From the NCBI GenBank assembly GCA_964017145.1, contig OZ024852.1, positions 372,001-436,000 on the forward strand: DNA of 64,000 nucleotides. Direction: 5' to 3'. The notes under the pieces were generated by a model. That model ran no database searches. It was not told the DNA's origin and was given only the letters and a program-made list of their open reading frames with translations. This DNA is from Agrocybe praecox. Lineage: Eukaryota; Basidiomycota; Agaricomycetes; Agaricales; Agrocybaceae. The position numbers were made by a program, and so were the translations under genes. Below are positions 9,999-20,925 of the stretch, one piece after another (the stretch's first letter is position 1; every line of letters begins with the position of its first letter).

Positions 9999-10440
9999 TC
10001 ATACATCCAAAGCAATATCAATGTAAGATTCTGGAACATTGCCGTGTGATAGAAACTGAAATTCGTTACGCAATTGCGCACTTGTTAGGACCCACCCTTC
10101 TTCAGATCCTAATCGCATCGCATTATTGTTGACGAAGGAAGAACGAGAGCTGCAAGCGAGGCAGGATAAAATGTTTATCTTGAAACGAAGAGCCAATGCG
10201 AGACCAAATGACCCAGTCTCGCACACTTCGAACATTCTGAGTGGGCTTCATGAATTGGTAGGTACAATGAATCTTCTCCGTGTTTGGTAGCGAATGGCTT
10301 ACAATCCTCCACTGGCAGGAACTAACTCCACTGCCGTTATCGGGTATGAAAAAGGACGGCGATAACCATACAAGGACAGATAACATGATTGTATAATCTA
10401 TTCTTGATATCTGAAACTGACACATACTGACAAAACGCTG
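9999..10440 (-). CDS. Tentative small gene, unknown product
   Basis: The terminal exon encodes 78 residues with a protein-like composition (GSFGLALALRFKINIL, then EEGWVLTSAQLRNEFQFLSH) and ends at 9999. An intron-like segment with GTAAGC donor and CAG acceptor (about 10236-10301) joins it in frame to upstream sequence reading PITAVELVPASGGL. No initiation codon is found in that frame without a further, very short intron. The product is not recognised. The gene may be a relic, or a real small gene with an undetected first exon. Confidence 0.3.
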
Positions 10441-10466
10441 CACATGGGTTTAAAAACCGATATGGC

Positions 10467-10889
10467 ATGAAGACCGAGCCTTCCCTACTTGCCAATCCCT
10501 ACTTTCGATACTACTTGGCCCCAGCACAGGAAGACAACTCGAACGGATCAACGAATCAGGGAAGTATTATTAAAACACACCTTCCGAACATGGCAGGAGG
10601 CGTCTTCGATAACAATATGACAGTTTGGCCAGCACCGGCACCGGCAGCTGCTGTATACCCTGGTATATTCAGTAATAGATGTACCAAATTCACAAAAACT
10701 GAACAAGATGTTCGTACAGGATATTATCCATTGTCCTATAATACGAACCCAGCAATGGGCGGAAACTTTATTCCCCAATCATTCAACTACCACCCCCAAG
10801 GGGGGATGCAGACTACGTCTTACACTAACCATGGAATGACTGCGCCGCCACAGCAGAATACAGAAGTTGGAAGAGGGGGAGAAATGTAA
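10467..10889 (+). CDS. Hypothetical Pro/Asn/Gln/Tyr-rich protein, 140 residues
   Basis: A single open frame from ATG 10467 to TAA 10889. The protein is rich in Asn, Pro, Gly, Gln and Tyr, with a run PAPAPAAAVYP and a C-terminal half such as GGNFIPQSFNYHPQGG. It has no signal peptide, membrane span or known domain. Such composition suggests a disordered region, for instance the tail of a regulatory or RNA-binding protein. The frame stays open upstream of the ATG for several codons (NRYGMKTEP), so an upstream exon is possible, but no acceptor is convincing. It is not recognised as any family. Confidence 0.35.
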   Translation: MKTEPSLLANPYFRYYLAPAQEDNSNGSTNQGSIIKTHLPNMAGGVFDNNMTVWPAPAPAAAVYPGIFSNRCTKFTKTEQDVRTGYYPLSYNTNPAMGGNFIPQSFNYHPQGGMQTTSYTNHGMTAPPQQNTEVGRGGEM

Positions 10890-11001
10890 AGGTCTGATTG
10901 TGTAAAGTTAAAGTAATAAAATTTAAGAAAAGAACCGAAGAAGTGATAAGAGTGGAGAGGTCAAATCCTTGTATATTGTGAAGTATAACAAGGGGAGGGA
11001 A

Positions 11002-11128
11002 AGGATTGAGGAGGGCCGAGACCGAGAGCCATCAGGTGCGACGGGTGCTGTAGAATTGCGTAGAATATATATAGCCGAAGGAGTGAGGATTCAAGGCCAA
11101 GGACCATCACGTGTGCCGGGTGCTGTAG
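11002..11128. repeat. Two degenerate direct repeat units, about 84 bp apart
   Basis: Unit one (11002-11053) and unit two (11086-11128) both start aggatt.. and end in a ..cgggtgctgtag string, sharing the parts 'agg.cgag/caagg.c..ccatca' in the same order. The frames between are not coding. Confidence 0.5.
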
Positions 11129-12848
11129 TCGGCATGTGCGGCATCCATTACCATATATGGGTTTTCGCAACACCCTGTAAGACCTGTTCCACTTCGTGTC
11201 CAGGCTATATTAATATTCTGACGCAGTTGGGAACCCAAAGTAAGCTTACTCGACTCTTGTGCATCTGTCGAAGTGTAGTCTTTGTTGTTTAGCGTTCAAG
11301 TGACTCGACGCGACATCCGTCAGACGCAATATGATGGACCGCTGTATCGATGTGTAAGTGGTAATTCAGGATAAAAAATTGAACCATTTATGTGCCTTTG
11401 AGTGGCTAGATGACGATAAGAGCGTGCTGAAATATGCGGAGTAGTTAGTGAACGAAACAGAGCATGGAAATTTCGGAGGAGCTCCAAACCATGAATGACG
11501 TCACGCGACTGGTACGCGACGGGCGCGACTGCGCGACCCCATTGACCAGCCTCCCGCCTTTTCCTGCACTTCTAGAGTCGCGCGACTCATAAATTGGAGA
11601 GAAGTAGACTTCAACTGGTGTTTCGTGTCCGCACATGCCCCTCAACATGATACTCGACACAACTGAATTTTTTATAAAGCCCCAGTCCCGGAGCACGCAA
11701 ACGCTAGCAATTATGCATGGCCAATTGACAAGGATGAGGCCTTGAAGCACTGTACGGTCCGATTTTGCCCATTCCAACGCTCTCCACTATCCATCGACAC
11801 CATCCTCGTCCATGTCGACACCTGCTTTGTGGGACACGGAGCCATATCCTCTAGCTCTATGCTATCCTGAGTCCTATAGTTCCACTTCCCTCTGGATTAC
11901 GATCCGAATCATTAGATACGAGCCATAATGGGAAGAAGGGAAGGCTACTTTGATTTCTTTTTAGGAATGCATCACATGTATCGGTACTTTCTGCTGCCGG
12001 AACCGGCCAAGTTCTATCTGCTACTTCGAAATCCTTCTTGTTTCTTTTTCTTAATTATTTTTGGCATTCAGTCGACCATAAGTAAGCTATGCACAATGAA
12101 CGATGCCTTGTGCACGCTTGAACTTGAAAAGTCGAAATGTTCCCAGCCCGAAGTCTTTCTTCAAACGCGACGCGACTCCCTATGATCTACGGTGATAATT
12201 TCAGCTTTTAAGCAAAAATTTTACACGAGTAAGTACTTTGACGTTATGACCCCCTTCCAATTCTGTACCTAAAAGAAAAATAACAAACCACTGAGTACAG
12301 AAAAGTGGATAAATTTGCTTGTTTTCATTACAGAGAATACAAAAGTCTACCAGAAAATCGTTGAAGGTCGACCATCGCTTGTAATTATTCTCGGTTCTTT
12401 GAATAAGAAAGTCAGTGGCGTTAGGGCAGCTCAATGGAAAGAGAAACAATCCGCATCTACGGGAATGGAAAGCTCGATACGCACTGGTCGATGATCTCCG
12501 AGTCGCATCTTAACTGAACGCCACACCACTGCATGCAAGTATCTATCGAAGGAAATATCAGACAAATGTATTCTGAGTCCTTTTAACTTTGGTGTCTGGC
12601 GCTTGTGGCTTGTCTGGCTCATGCGATCATGAAAGGTTTACATTTATATATGTCGGAGAGAAATTGGATTTATGCCCAATTTATTGTCCACATGGAACGC
12701 GACGCGACGCGTCCCATGCGCACGTGATGGCACTTTAGCTCCGGATAACTTGATAAGCTGGCCCCTATTTGTGTGCAGCATATGACTCTCAGGTTCAAAC
12801 GTTCGAACGTTCGAATCCCCCTTCTTACAACGATATACCTTCCTTATC
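11129..12848. other. Gene-poor stretch with recurring CGCGAC strings
   Basis: No gene supported. CGCGAC/GTCGCG-like strings recur near 11305, 11504, 11514, 11524, 11532, 11578, 12166 and 12698. Small ORFs here (for example a minus-strand 110-residue frame at 11445-11777) have no family resemblance. The last 60 bp are the promoter region of the PLP enzyme gene and contain a palindrome. Confidence 0.4.
12802..12815. promoter_or_regulatory. 14-bp perfect palindrome upstream of PLP enzyme gene
   Basis: TTCGAACGTTCGAA is self-complementary and is embedded in a longer run of alternating GTTCGAAC units. It ends about 33 bp before the ATG at 12849. It may be a binding site for a dimeric regulator; this is inference from symmetry and position only. 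Confidence 0.3.
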
Positions 12849-14558
12849 ATGCAGATCACCTCGAAGTCGTACCAGCAAGACAAGCCCCAGTTCGGGCATG
12901 CTATGCTCAAATACTTTGCATTGGATCCAGAATACATCAACTTGAACAACGGTGGGCCTTGTCGAGCCAGCCGCTAGTGCTTGACGACGTTGAAATATTT
13001 ACCCAGGATCGTATGGAACGACACCGAAACCCGTTCAGGAGGCGATTAACGAGCTTACTGCGAAGATCGAGTTCAACCCTGATGTATTCATGCGGGTAAC
13101 ATTGTACCCTGCGCTTGAAAAAGTCCGAGAACAGCTCGCTGGCTTTATCGGAGCAAAGACAGACGAAATTGTGTTCGTGCAGAACACATCCGTTGGAATA
13201 GCCACCATACTGCTAAACTTTGAGTGGGAGGAGGGAGATATAATTTTCACCTGTGGGCAAATTCATGTTTATCATAAACCATTAGAGACTGACCACCGTT
13301 TTTGTTTGCAGTCACGACGACGTATAATTCCATATCACGAACAGCAGTTTACCTCTCAGATGTACCTCCTCACCCAACTGAAAGCGTCATCAATCTCAAT
13401 TTTCCAACGACACACGAAGACATTATCCAAAATTTCAAGGAGCATATCCGCAATAACCCTGCGAAACCAAACAAGAAACGGGTCGCAATCATCGATAGTC
13501 TTGCCTCAAATCCTGGGGCTCTTCTTCCCTGGAAGACGCTGGTTGATATTTGCAAAGAGGAAGGTATTTTCAGTCTGGTAGATGCTGCTCATTCCATCGG
13601 TCAGGAAACTGGGATAAATTTAACGGAATCGGATCCTGATTTTTGGGTGTCCGTAAGTCGCTCAATTTATCATATTTCACTCGTTTCACCTCAGACATCT
13701 ATAGAACTGCCACAAGTGGTTATCCGCGAAGCGTTCTTGCGCCATTTTATATGTGCCAGAAAGGTAGTTTCCTCCATGACAATGATTAGTATTTATTTAT
13801 TCCCTTCGTGAAGAAACCAGCACATCATAAAATCATCGATACCGACTTCAGCGTTCTACATTTCTCCGAAGGATCGTACGGGGCCAAATTTTGTGGATCA
13901 GTTCAACTGTAAAATCGCTCGTGTATGCTCAATGCTCTTGTTAACAATTTCTTTATGTAGGGAACGGCACAATTGATCACGCTTCTATACTCACAATGCC
14001 CGACGGTACGTCGTACGACAAATCAATCTTCATCCCCGCTCTGACCTCCACGTTAGCATTGGAATTCAGAGAGTGGATGGGCGGAGAAGAAAAGATTAAC
14101 GACTACTGTCATAATCTCGCAATCGAAGGTGGAAAATTACTTGCAAAGACTTTAGGTACTCGCGTCATGGACCCAGATGGCGAAATGACGCTTAACATGG
14201 TAAGTTTCTCTTCAACCATATAAAGTTTGAATAATCGCTAATGTATGCTTAGGTTAATGTCGAGCTACCTGTCCCGGATCATGTCCCCGTGAACCTTGAA
14301 GTGCATAACAGCCTGGGTAATGAAATGATGCTGGAACAGAATGCATACGCCCCACAATTCCACCATAATGGAAAGTGGTGGACTCGCTGCAGTGCTCAAG
14401 TATGGAATGAGGTAAGGATTTCTGATCTTCTCCGTAAGTGCAGGGCACTTATCCTTATTTCGATTTAGTTGAGCGACTTTGAAGAATTAGGAAAGAAGTG
14501 GCTTCAGGTTTGTAAGAATGTAACAGAGAAATATGGAACGAAGGAATTAAAGGATTGA
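12849..14558 (+). CDS. PLP-dependent class V aminotransferase, isopenicillin N epimerase-like
   Basis: A multi-exon gene encoding roughly 450 residues. In order: LNNGSYGTTPKPV (class V substrate/PLP entry motif), VFVQNTSVGIATILLNF, IIDSLASNPGALLPWKTL, IFSLVDAAHSIGQ (Asp that contacts the PLP ring nitrogen), NCHKWLSAKRSCAIL (Lys that forms the Schiff base), then NGTIDHASILTMP and a C-terminal small domain. Joining the exons needs introns after LNNG, after the TF codon at about 13250, after DFWVS, after VPE, after QFN, after TLNM and after WNE; all have GT..AG ends and keep the frame. Fold-type I enzymes of this group act as cysteine desulfurases, epimerases or lyases; the exact substrate cannot be told. 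No targeting peptide is evident. A second class V enzyme lies at 51.6 kb. Confidence 0.85.
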
Positions 14559-14586
14559 TCTATCTAAATACATTTGTCTATTTACG

Positions 14587-15004
14587 AGTCCCCTGCATAC
14601 CGACAACTCGGGAAGACGCCCAGGAGAAAAGACCACCCCAAATGTAGGAGACTCAGGGTGTGGGCCGAATGCGTCCTCCTTCGGTGCATGATATCTTGAA
14701 GGAGGCGAATCGTTTGTTGCTGCATCAGGAAGGCAAAGTACTACAGTAGACATTCCATGGTGTCCAGCATCTATTTCTGGCTGCTTGGAGAAAGACGATG
14801 TTGCGAATGGGAGAACCTTTCGCAGTACTTTTCTCCGTATCCGAGTAGATAACCTTCTAAGCCGCTATGATATAGAGCATCTAGGCAGTCTTGGTGAAAC
14901 AGGCATTGACTTCGAGGGACGTCGGAGAGCAAAGGGTGTCGTTCGCATTGCCACCCTGTCGTCGGGTTTGTCAGATAGTGTTCTGTAGATGGCATATCGC
15001 TCAC
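14587..15004 (-). pseudogene. Broken copy of the cysteine-rich, stanniocalcin-like gene
   Basis: The minus strand encodes RSQCLFHQDCLDALYHSGLEGY and YGEKYCERFSHSQ, which closely match the protein encoded at 20926-21417. After LSPSSQK a TAG replaces the Trp codon of the other copy (GQTWMLDTMECLQ), a second TAG follows after MECLL, and a small deletion shifts the frame further on; the similarity can still be followed at the DNA level to about 14590. One conserved Cys in the first half is also changed (YHSG instead of YHCG). I conclude that this is a pseudogene, inverted relative to the fuller copy and 6 kb away. Confidence 0.7.
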
Positions 15005-15574
15005 GTTGAAGCGTTAGATGGCCTCAGACAAGAGCAAAGATAAGAGGGACAGAAGAGAGGCGCCTTTTCAGTGTTCGCGTAATGTGTCAATTATGACATG
15101 TATTTTCGACATTATCTAGCATGTAGGACGCAAGAGTAAGTATATGATTACAGATGGGTGTAAGCAGGAATTTTTGATAAAGTGATAAATACATATGCAT
15201 TAGGGGGATGCAAGTAACGACATAAGAATCTATGTCTGCGACGACGGCAGTGGCATGGAATTTTGTTGGCTAATGGTGGTATACAAATATACCGGTGGCC
15301 GCCAGAAACCCGAGAAAATCTACAATGAAAGCGAAGGATTATTGATTATTATTTTAGCGTGGATAAGGACGCAGTTGCAGCCTGAGGTTTGTTCAAAGAA
15401 GCTTGGCTGAAAGTATGATGCGTACGATGGTATAGTGCGGGTAGGGATATGAGATGCAGCTGAGTGGAGTGGGTGATGCGATGCAATAGCATAATGCAGG
15501 TCGGGTAGAGGTGAAAGTAGCGTGTGCGAATGACCAGGAGAAAGCAGGGAAGTTTACACAGAGTAGAACCCGGA
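15005..15574. other. Intergenic, no gene seen
   Basis: AT-rich stretch between the broken cysteine-rich copy and the 3' end of the mitochondrial carrier gene. No coding frame is supported. Confidence 0.4.
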
Positions 15575-16730
15575 TCAAGGATTGGTAGTGCTCCAGTGGA
15601 TCAAGCCCTCGTAAATGGTATACATGACCGCTGCATTGGGAACGACACGCATTAGATGTGCACTCAGCCCACTGTATAACGTTCGAGCACCCTCTTCGGC
15701 GATAACCAGTCGTAGTGTTTGCAGTAGACCAGTGTATTTCACTACACCATTCATGCTGGGTTGTCGTAGACGCGTTCTTAGAACCTAATAAAGCGATATA
15801 TAAGATAAAGTTATTCTCATAAAATTCAGAAGACGCACCTCATGAGGATATGTAATCAGACTGGCTACCAACTTGGCCGTTCCGGCGCTTCCTAACATAC
15901 CAGCCCACTGCGATAGAATTCCTCCTTGTTTGCCTTCCGTGGCCGCACTAAGCTTCTTCAGACGTTCGTAAAGAACCCATTGGATAGTTCCTTCTGTCAC
16001 CCCAAGATAGCTGGCACTTAGGCCCTTATAGAACCCACGGATACCCTCGTTGCGGAATATCGTCTTGATACAGATCCAACTTCCGCCTAAAACCTTTTTG
16101 TCCCCTTGAGCGAGCTGCAGACGTGTTTTAACAACCCATATAGGATTCGTAGCAGTTCCTGTGGCGATTCCAGCTACTGCTGCTGCTGACAGATGCACCC
16201 AACTGTTCTCTTGCCCGTGGTTGAACTCTTCAGCTATGATGCGTTTCCCGTTGCCATATGTGAAGAAGTTGATTGACCGTGCTGGAATAACACCAACAAG
16301 AGTCGGCCCAAGGCCTTTAAAGAGGGCACGAAATGATTCTTCTCGATAAATATCTCTGGAATATAATGAACACCAGTAACAATGCTAGAGCAAACAAAGC
16401 TCACCGAATAATGTAACCTGTCTCGACAAAGTTGTATAAGATATTTGTCGGTCGTGGTGCGCTCATAACAACGCTCCCTCCTTGTCCTATCACACCTACA
16501 GCGGTGTGCTTTTGTCGAAATAAATCAGACTGCAGTCGCGTCTTGACAACATCGAACGGGCTTGTCACGATTGCCCCGCACATTCCTCCAAGTCTATATA
16601 GTATGTTGTATTAGCTATTTGGAATTTGTCGCGGTTTCTGCTCGACTTACCCTCCTGCTACGAAGTGCAACCATGGGTGCGGTCTTCGTAGCTCCATAGG
16701 TGTCGTAGTAGGCGTTGGTGATAAGGACAT
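15575..16730 (-). CDS. rim2: Mitochondrial carrier, Rim2/SLC25A33-36 type (pyrimidine nucleotide transporter)
   Basis: The protein has the threefold mitochondrial carrier layout. The first repeat reads HFVAGG, then GAIVTSPFDVVKTRLQSDLF; the second SAAAVAGIATGTATNPIWVVKTRLQL; the third SLITYPHEVLRTRLRQ. These are the PX(D/E)XX(K/R) signatures; the NPIWVVKTR in repeat two and the large insert after the first signature are typical of the Rim2 branch, which exchanges pyrimidine nucleotides across the inner membrane for mitochondrial DNA and RNA synthesis. The start MSLSPTPTTTPMELRRPHPWLHF is at 16730. At least three introns are present (near 16620, 16360 and 15800). The C-terminus ends GLIHWSTTNP at 15575. 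The stretch looks intact. Confidence 0.85.
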
Positions 16731-17015
16731 AGTCTTCGTCTATCAATCAGCCGAAAGTAGAATTATACAGACCGTCCTGCGTGTTCAATGAGGAAAATGT
16801 GGGTGGGGAAGAAAAATAAATTCGTGACGAGTCTTAGGTGTAAGTCTGGCATCTCGGCAAACGGAAACAATTTTTGACCTATTTTAGCTTATTATCACGT
16901 GAAGATGATTAGATTTAATTTAAAACTAGTCATTCTAATTTCTAGTTGACACTGAACAGTCGCTGACTTTGTACTCATGCCTTCATAAACGAGTAAAGGA
17001 ACTTGATCGCTAGAA

Positions 17016-17937
17016 ATGTTCTGCCTATCCATTCTAAAGGTTAGTATATGCTCCATTCTCCATGTTCCAAGCTTACAATTACTTCAGGATACAGTGGCTG
17101 TTCACCCACAAAACTTTGGAGCGCCTGTGGACGACGCGCTGATAGCAGAACTCAACAAGAAATACGCCAATCGTGTCTTGCATGATGTTGGACTTTGCGT
17201 TTGTGTTTTTGACCTTACAGAAGCCGGAGAAGGCAAAGTGCGGTACGGAGATGGGTTTTTATGGTACAAAGGTGGGTGTCTTTGCAATGGCTGGTCAACT
17301 TTCTGACGAAGTGGCTTTAAGTGGTGTTTAGATTGGTCGTTTTCCGACCTTTTACGTCAGAAGTCCTAGTAGCTAAAGTCAAATCATCTGACGAGGAAGG
17401 AATTCGTCGTATGTTATCATGATATCGTTCTCGGTTCTACGCTCAGCAGGTTTCCAGTGAACATCGGCTTCTTCGATGACATGTACGTCCCTGTGGCATA
17501 TTTACCCCAGCCTTCAGCTTTGTGTGTTCACATTTTCCATTGAAAAATCCGCATCTGATCGTCCATGTAGTGATCCAAACGAACGAGCCCACTTCTGGCT
17601 CCCTGACTCTGAACTCACTACAACCACCGAGATGCTCGACACACCTGTGTCGGAGCGGATGTATATTGACCAAGGAGAGGTACTGCGCGTCCGTGTCGAG
17701 TCGGACGAGTTCTGCGACGACGAACCAGGTCCGCCGAAGGCTTCCGAGGGTGTGGTCACTAAACGCGAGCCTAAACGACCGCCGTATATGATTTGCGTTC
17801 GTAATTTGACGTTTGAAATAAGAATTTATCTAATATATCTACAGTGTTCTATTGCTGAGCAAGGTCTAGGTCCCGTAGCGTGGTGGAATGGATCATCACA
17901 AGTAGAAGAGGATGAGGAGGGTATGGAGGAAGATTGA
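17016..17937 (+). CDS. RPC25: RNA polymerase III subunit Rpc25/RPC8 (Rpb7 family)
   Basis: The N-terminus MFCLSILK is spliced over a short intron to DTVAVHPQNFG, followed by ALIAELNKKYANRVLHDVGLCVCVFD (residues about 20-55), the Rpb7-like N-terminal domain that docks on the polymerase. Then comes a hydrophobic joint (RPFTSEVLVAKVKSSDEEGIR, split by introns) and the S1-like half with GFFDDMYVP and YLPQPSAF. The C-terminus has an acidic GEVLRVRVESDEF and ends EQGLGPVAWWNGSSQVEEDEE, matching the conserved 'GLG...WW' end of this subunit. Rpc25 with Rpc17 forms the stalk needed for initiation at tRNA and 5S genes. About 230 residues, normal for the family. Several short introns are present. Confidence 0.85.
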
Positions 17938-18514
17938 TTCCTTACTTTTTTATGCTTTATCTTTATAATTTTAGATGTTCTCATTTGTACCTTATTTCAG
18001 AATTCGCGGGTCTTCCGATTTCCACAGAGCAACATTCTGAGGCGAAAAACCGGCTCTGACCTATTTTCTCCTCCTCTCCTCCCACGGACAGAACCGAAAA
18101 TTATCAAGATAACAGGAAGAAATGAGCTTCTGGAAAGAGAAGATGTACCTTGTGGATGTACAACGTGATCGATATCGATGTATTCTCAAACACTTGCTCT
18201 CATGTCAATCCCAACTCACCAGGTCGAGACCAAAATCATGCTTCTCATTCGTTTGCTACAGGCAAAGAAACCCCAGAAAGCAATCGTCTACGGTAATCAA
18301 ACCTTAGAAAGATGATTGTGCAATTAATCTGGCGAGGGGCGTAGTTTAATGGTTCAATAATGACCAGTGGAGTGTTGACTTCCTGCACTTACCGTAACAC
18401 CCCGCCCCGCTCACCGGGACCTCTGTTTTTCCCAGATACCGCGGGTTTTCCGCTTCAGATCTGCTATATTAACGAGTCAAAGGAGTACCCAAGAACCTCC
18501 TACACGATCTGACA
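17938..18514. other. Intergenic, probable promoter region of sulfite oxidase gene
   Basis: No coding frame is supported. C-rich stretch at about 18400-18420 and a weak TATA-like 'tatatt' at 18464, about 50 bp before the ATG. Confidence 0.35.
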
Positions 18515-20353
18515 ATGGATTACCAACCACAGGAAGCGGTTCAGGTACGAACTCATGATTTGCTATCATGCATAGAGCTCAGGCTCTTTCACCTCAGCAG
18601 TATCAGCCCCCTGACGAATGGAAGCGTGAGCAAGGTCTGCACGGCGCAGAGTTGTCCATCCAGGACGACGTTTTGCCAGAGCCCATTCAGCATACAAGGT
18701 CGGGCTCGAATGCTGAGAACTCCCCATTCAAAGACGAACGTCCAGGATGGCTGGGGTACATTGAGTGGGAAAGGTACCCCGAGAAGAAGGAAGCGGCTGC
18801 TGCTATCATGGCAAAGCATCATTTCCCTCCGCCTCCCGAATTTCAGATGGGTCCTATCCCAGATACCAATCCCGTCTTGGAAGGGGTGAGGTGGAAGCTG
18901 TGGCACAAGGCGATCGGGGGCGACCTATGGAGCGTCCCAGAGGAGAGTTGGCTGAGAGTCGTCCAGGAGAAACATGAAGATATGCTTCACCTGCTCGAGT
19001 TCCCGTATAACGGAGAACCACCAAAGGTGCGTTCGCATATTCGATTTCCTCTTTTCAAACAAAATTAAAATTAAAATTAATTCGCAGCGCCTTGTAACTG
19101 CGCAACCAATTACACCCAATTCCTTGCACTTCGTGCGCAATCACGGAGGGATCCCGAACATCAATGCTGATGATTTTTTCCTTGAACTCGATGGCCTGGT
19201 CAAGGAACCAAAGAAAATTACCCTCGCAGAGCTGCAAAACGAAGAGATTTTCCCCCGCATGCGGAAAACAGTTACGATACAATGCAGTGGAACCAGGCGT
19301 ATCGAGCAGATTAACGAGTACGCAGGAGAGGGAGACGAGATGATCAATGCGCCTTGGGCCGAAGGTGCTATCGGTACCGCTGTCTGGGAAGGTGTCAGCT
19401 TGAAAAATGTCATAAAGTTTTGTGGGGGTTTGGTAGAAGGCGGCAAACATCTAGAATTTTACGGTGCCGACACTTACTTCAAGCAGGTATGACGTCTCCT
19501 TCGACTCCTGTGCGAAAACGTTTTACTTAAGTGTAATGTGATTCAGGGCAACCTCATGAACTACGTAGTCAGTGTCCCATGGTCGAAAGTCAAATACGAC
19601 GAAGTCATGCTTGCCTGGTCCATGAACGGCGAGCCTCTTCCCAAGATACACGGCTTCCCACTTCGGGCGGTCGTCTTTGGATACATTGGCGCGCGTTCCT
19701 GCAAATGGCTTTACCGTATCAAAGCCATTTCCGAGCCCTCTCGTGCTCCTGTCCAGTCTCGCGAATACCTCTACTTTAACCAGCAAGTCGGAAAGCACAA
19801 CCAAGTGTACACCCGGGGTATCCAGATCCAGGAAATGCCCGTCTCGTCTGCTATCATGGAACCGTGGAACAAGCAAGTCGTCGTTCATAGCGGTACTATA
19901 AGGGTCAAAGGGTGGGCCTATTCCGGGGGCGGACGCTGGCCTGAACGCGTCGAGGTTTCTGGAGATGGCGGGTTCATCTGGTACGAGGTGCCTCCTGAGA
20001 ATTTGTCCAAGAAGCACAAGTTCGCATGGAGGATATGGCATGTCGACCTTCCTCTCGATGCTGAGGGCTGGACGGAACTCACGGTTCGATGCTGGGACAA
20101 CTCACTCAATACCCAACCTACTTTTGTGAGGAGCGCATGGAATTGGGGGTTGCATGTTACGAGCTCGTGCCATCGTATCAAGATCTACTCTGTTAATAAG
20201 AGTCGACCCGACACGGCTGCGAGGTTGAAGGAGTTCGAGGAAAGGGACACTCCGTTCGTCCCCCTCACCAGGCCAACTGAATTCAAGGTTCAGAGTGATG
20301 AAGATTACGAGAAATATTGGCAAACTCACGATCCACGAGATGTCGATGATTGA
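18515..20353 (+). CDS. Sulfite oxidase-type molybdopterin enzyme
   Basis: Four exons (18515-18544, 18583-19026, 19088-19486, 19547-20353) encode 559 residues. The catalytic domain starts NSLHFVRNHGGIPNIN; VTIQCSGTRR holds the Cys that ligates molybdenum, with the Arg pair of the cofactor site; GTAVWEGVSLKNVI and GFPLRAVVFGYIGARSCKWL are further molybdopterin-domain motifs. The C-terminal part (RVEVSGDGGFIWYEV, WTELTVRCWDN) is the Ig-like dimerisation domain. The first 170 residues carry DERPGWLGYIEWERYPEKKE and lack the HPGG haem motif of a cytochrome b5 domain, so electrons must go to another acceptor. The enzyme would oxidise sulfite to sulfate, in sulfur amino-acid breakdown or detoxification. 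The first intron is only 38 nt; a start at 18568 inside it would be the alternative. Confidence 0.88.
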
Positions 20354-20925
20354 ATGCTCTTTCCCTCCAAACATTATAATAAGTGTTTTATTGTGCATGT
20401 TTTTTCTGTCGTCACCGAAAAATGGAATTTGTATGTTTTTTTATTGGACAATTTACGACTTTTGCTCGCCTTTCCTTTCCTTTCCTTTCCAGAGACCTCA
20501 AACAATCAGGGTACATTTACGACTGACTTATCCTATCTTTCAGGGTATGCGAAGTAATCATCGTATTCTCACGCTTGCCATATGCAAACGATAAGGACTG
20601 CGGAGGCGAAATGCCGCCTTCTGATCAACCAGTGGCAGGTACCTATGTAACAGCTCTCTGAATGGTTGACAGTGGCCTAGCACCTCTTCTTTCTGCCCTT
20701 CATCTCGACACGAACATCTTTGGTTTACTTCTACGCTGTTCAACCAGATTTCAGAAGAATGTTTAGGTAAATTTCTCTTAAGTAACTCGTTTACTTCGAG
20801 TCTCAAGTTGGTGGAAATTTGCCAGATTCCTTTTCATATGGATTTTCATATGGATAAGTGGCAGGTAAGTAATGATTCTTCCTTTATAAATCCCAACTTT
20901 AATCAACGTTCGTCCGCGAAACAGA

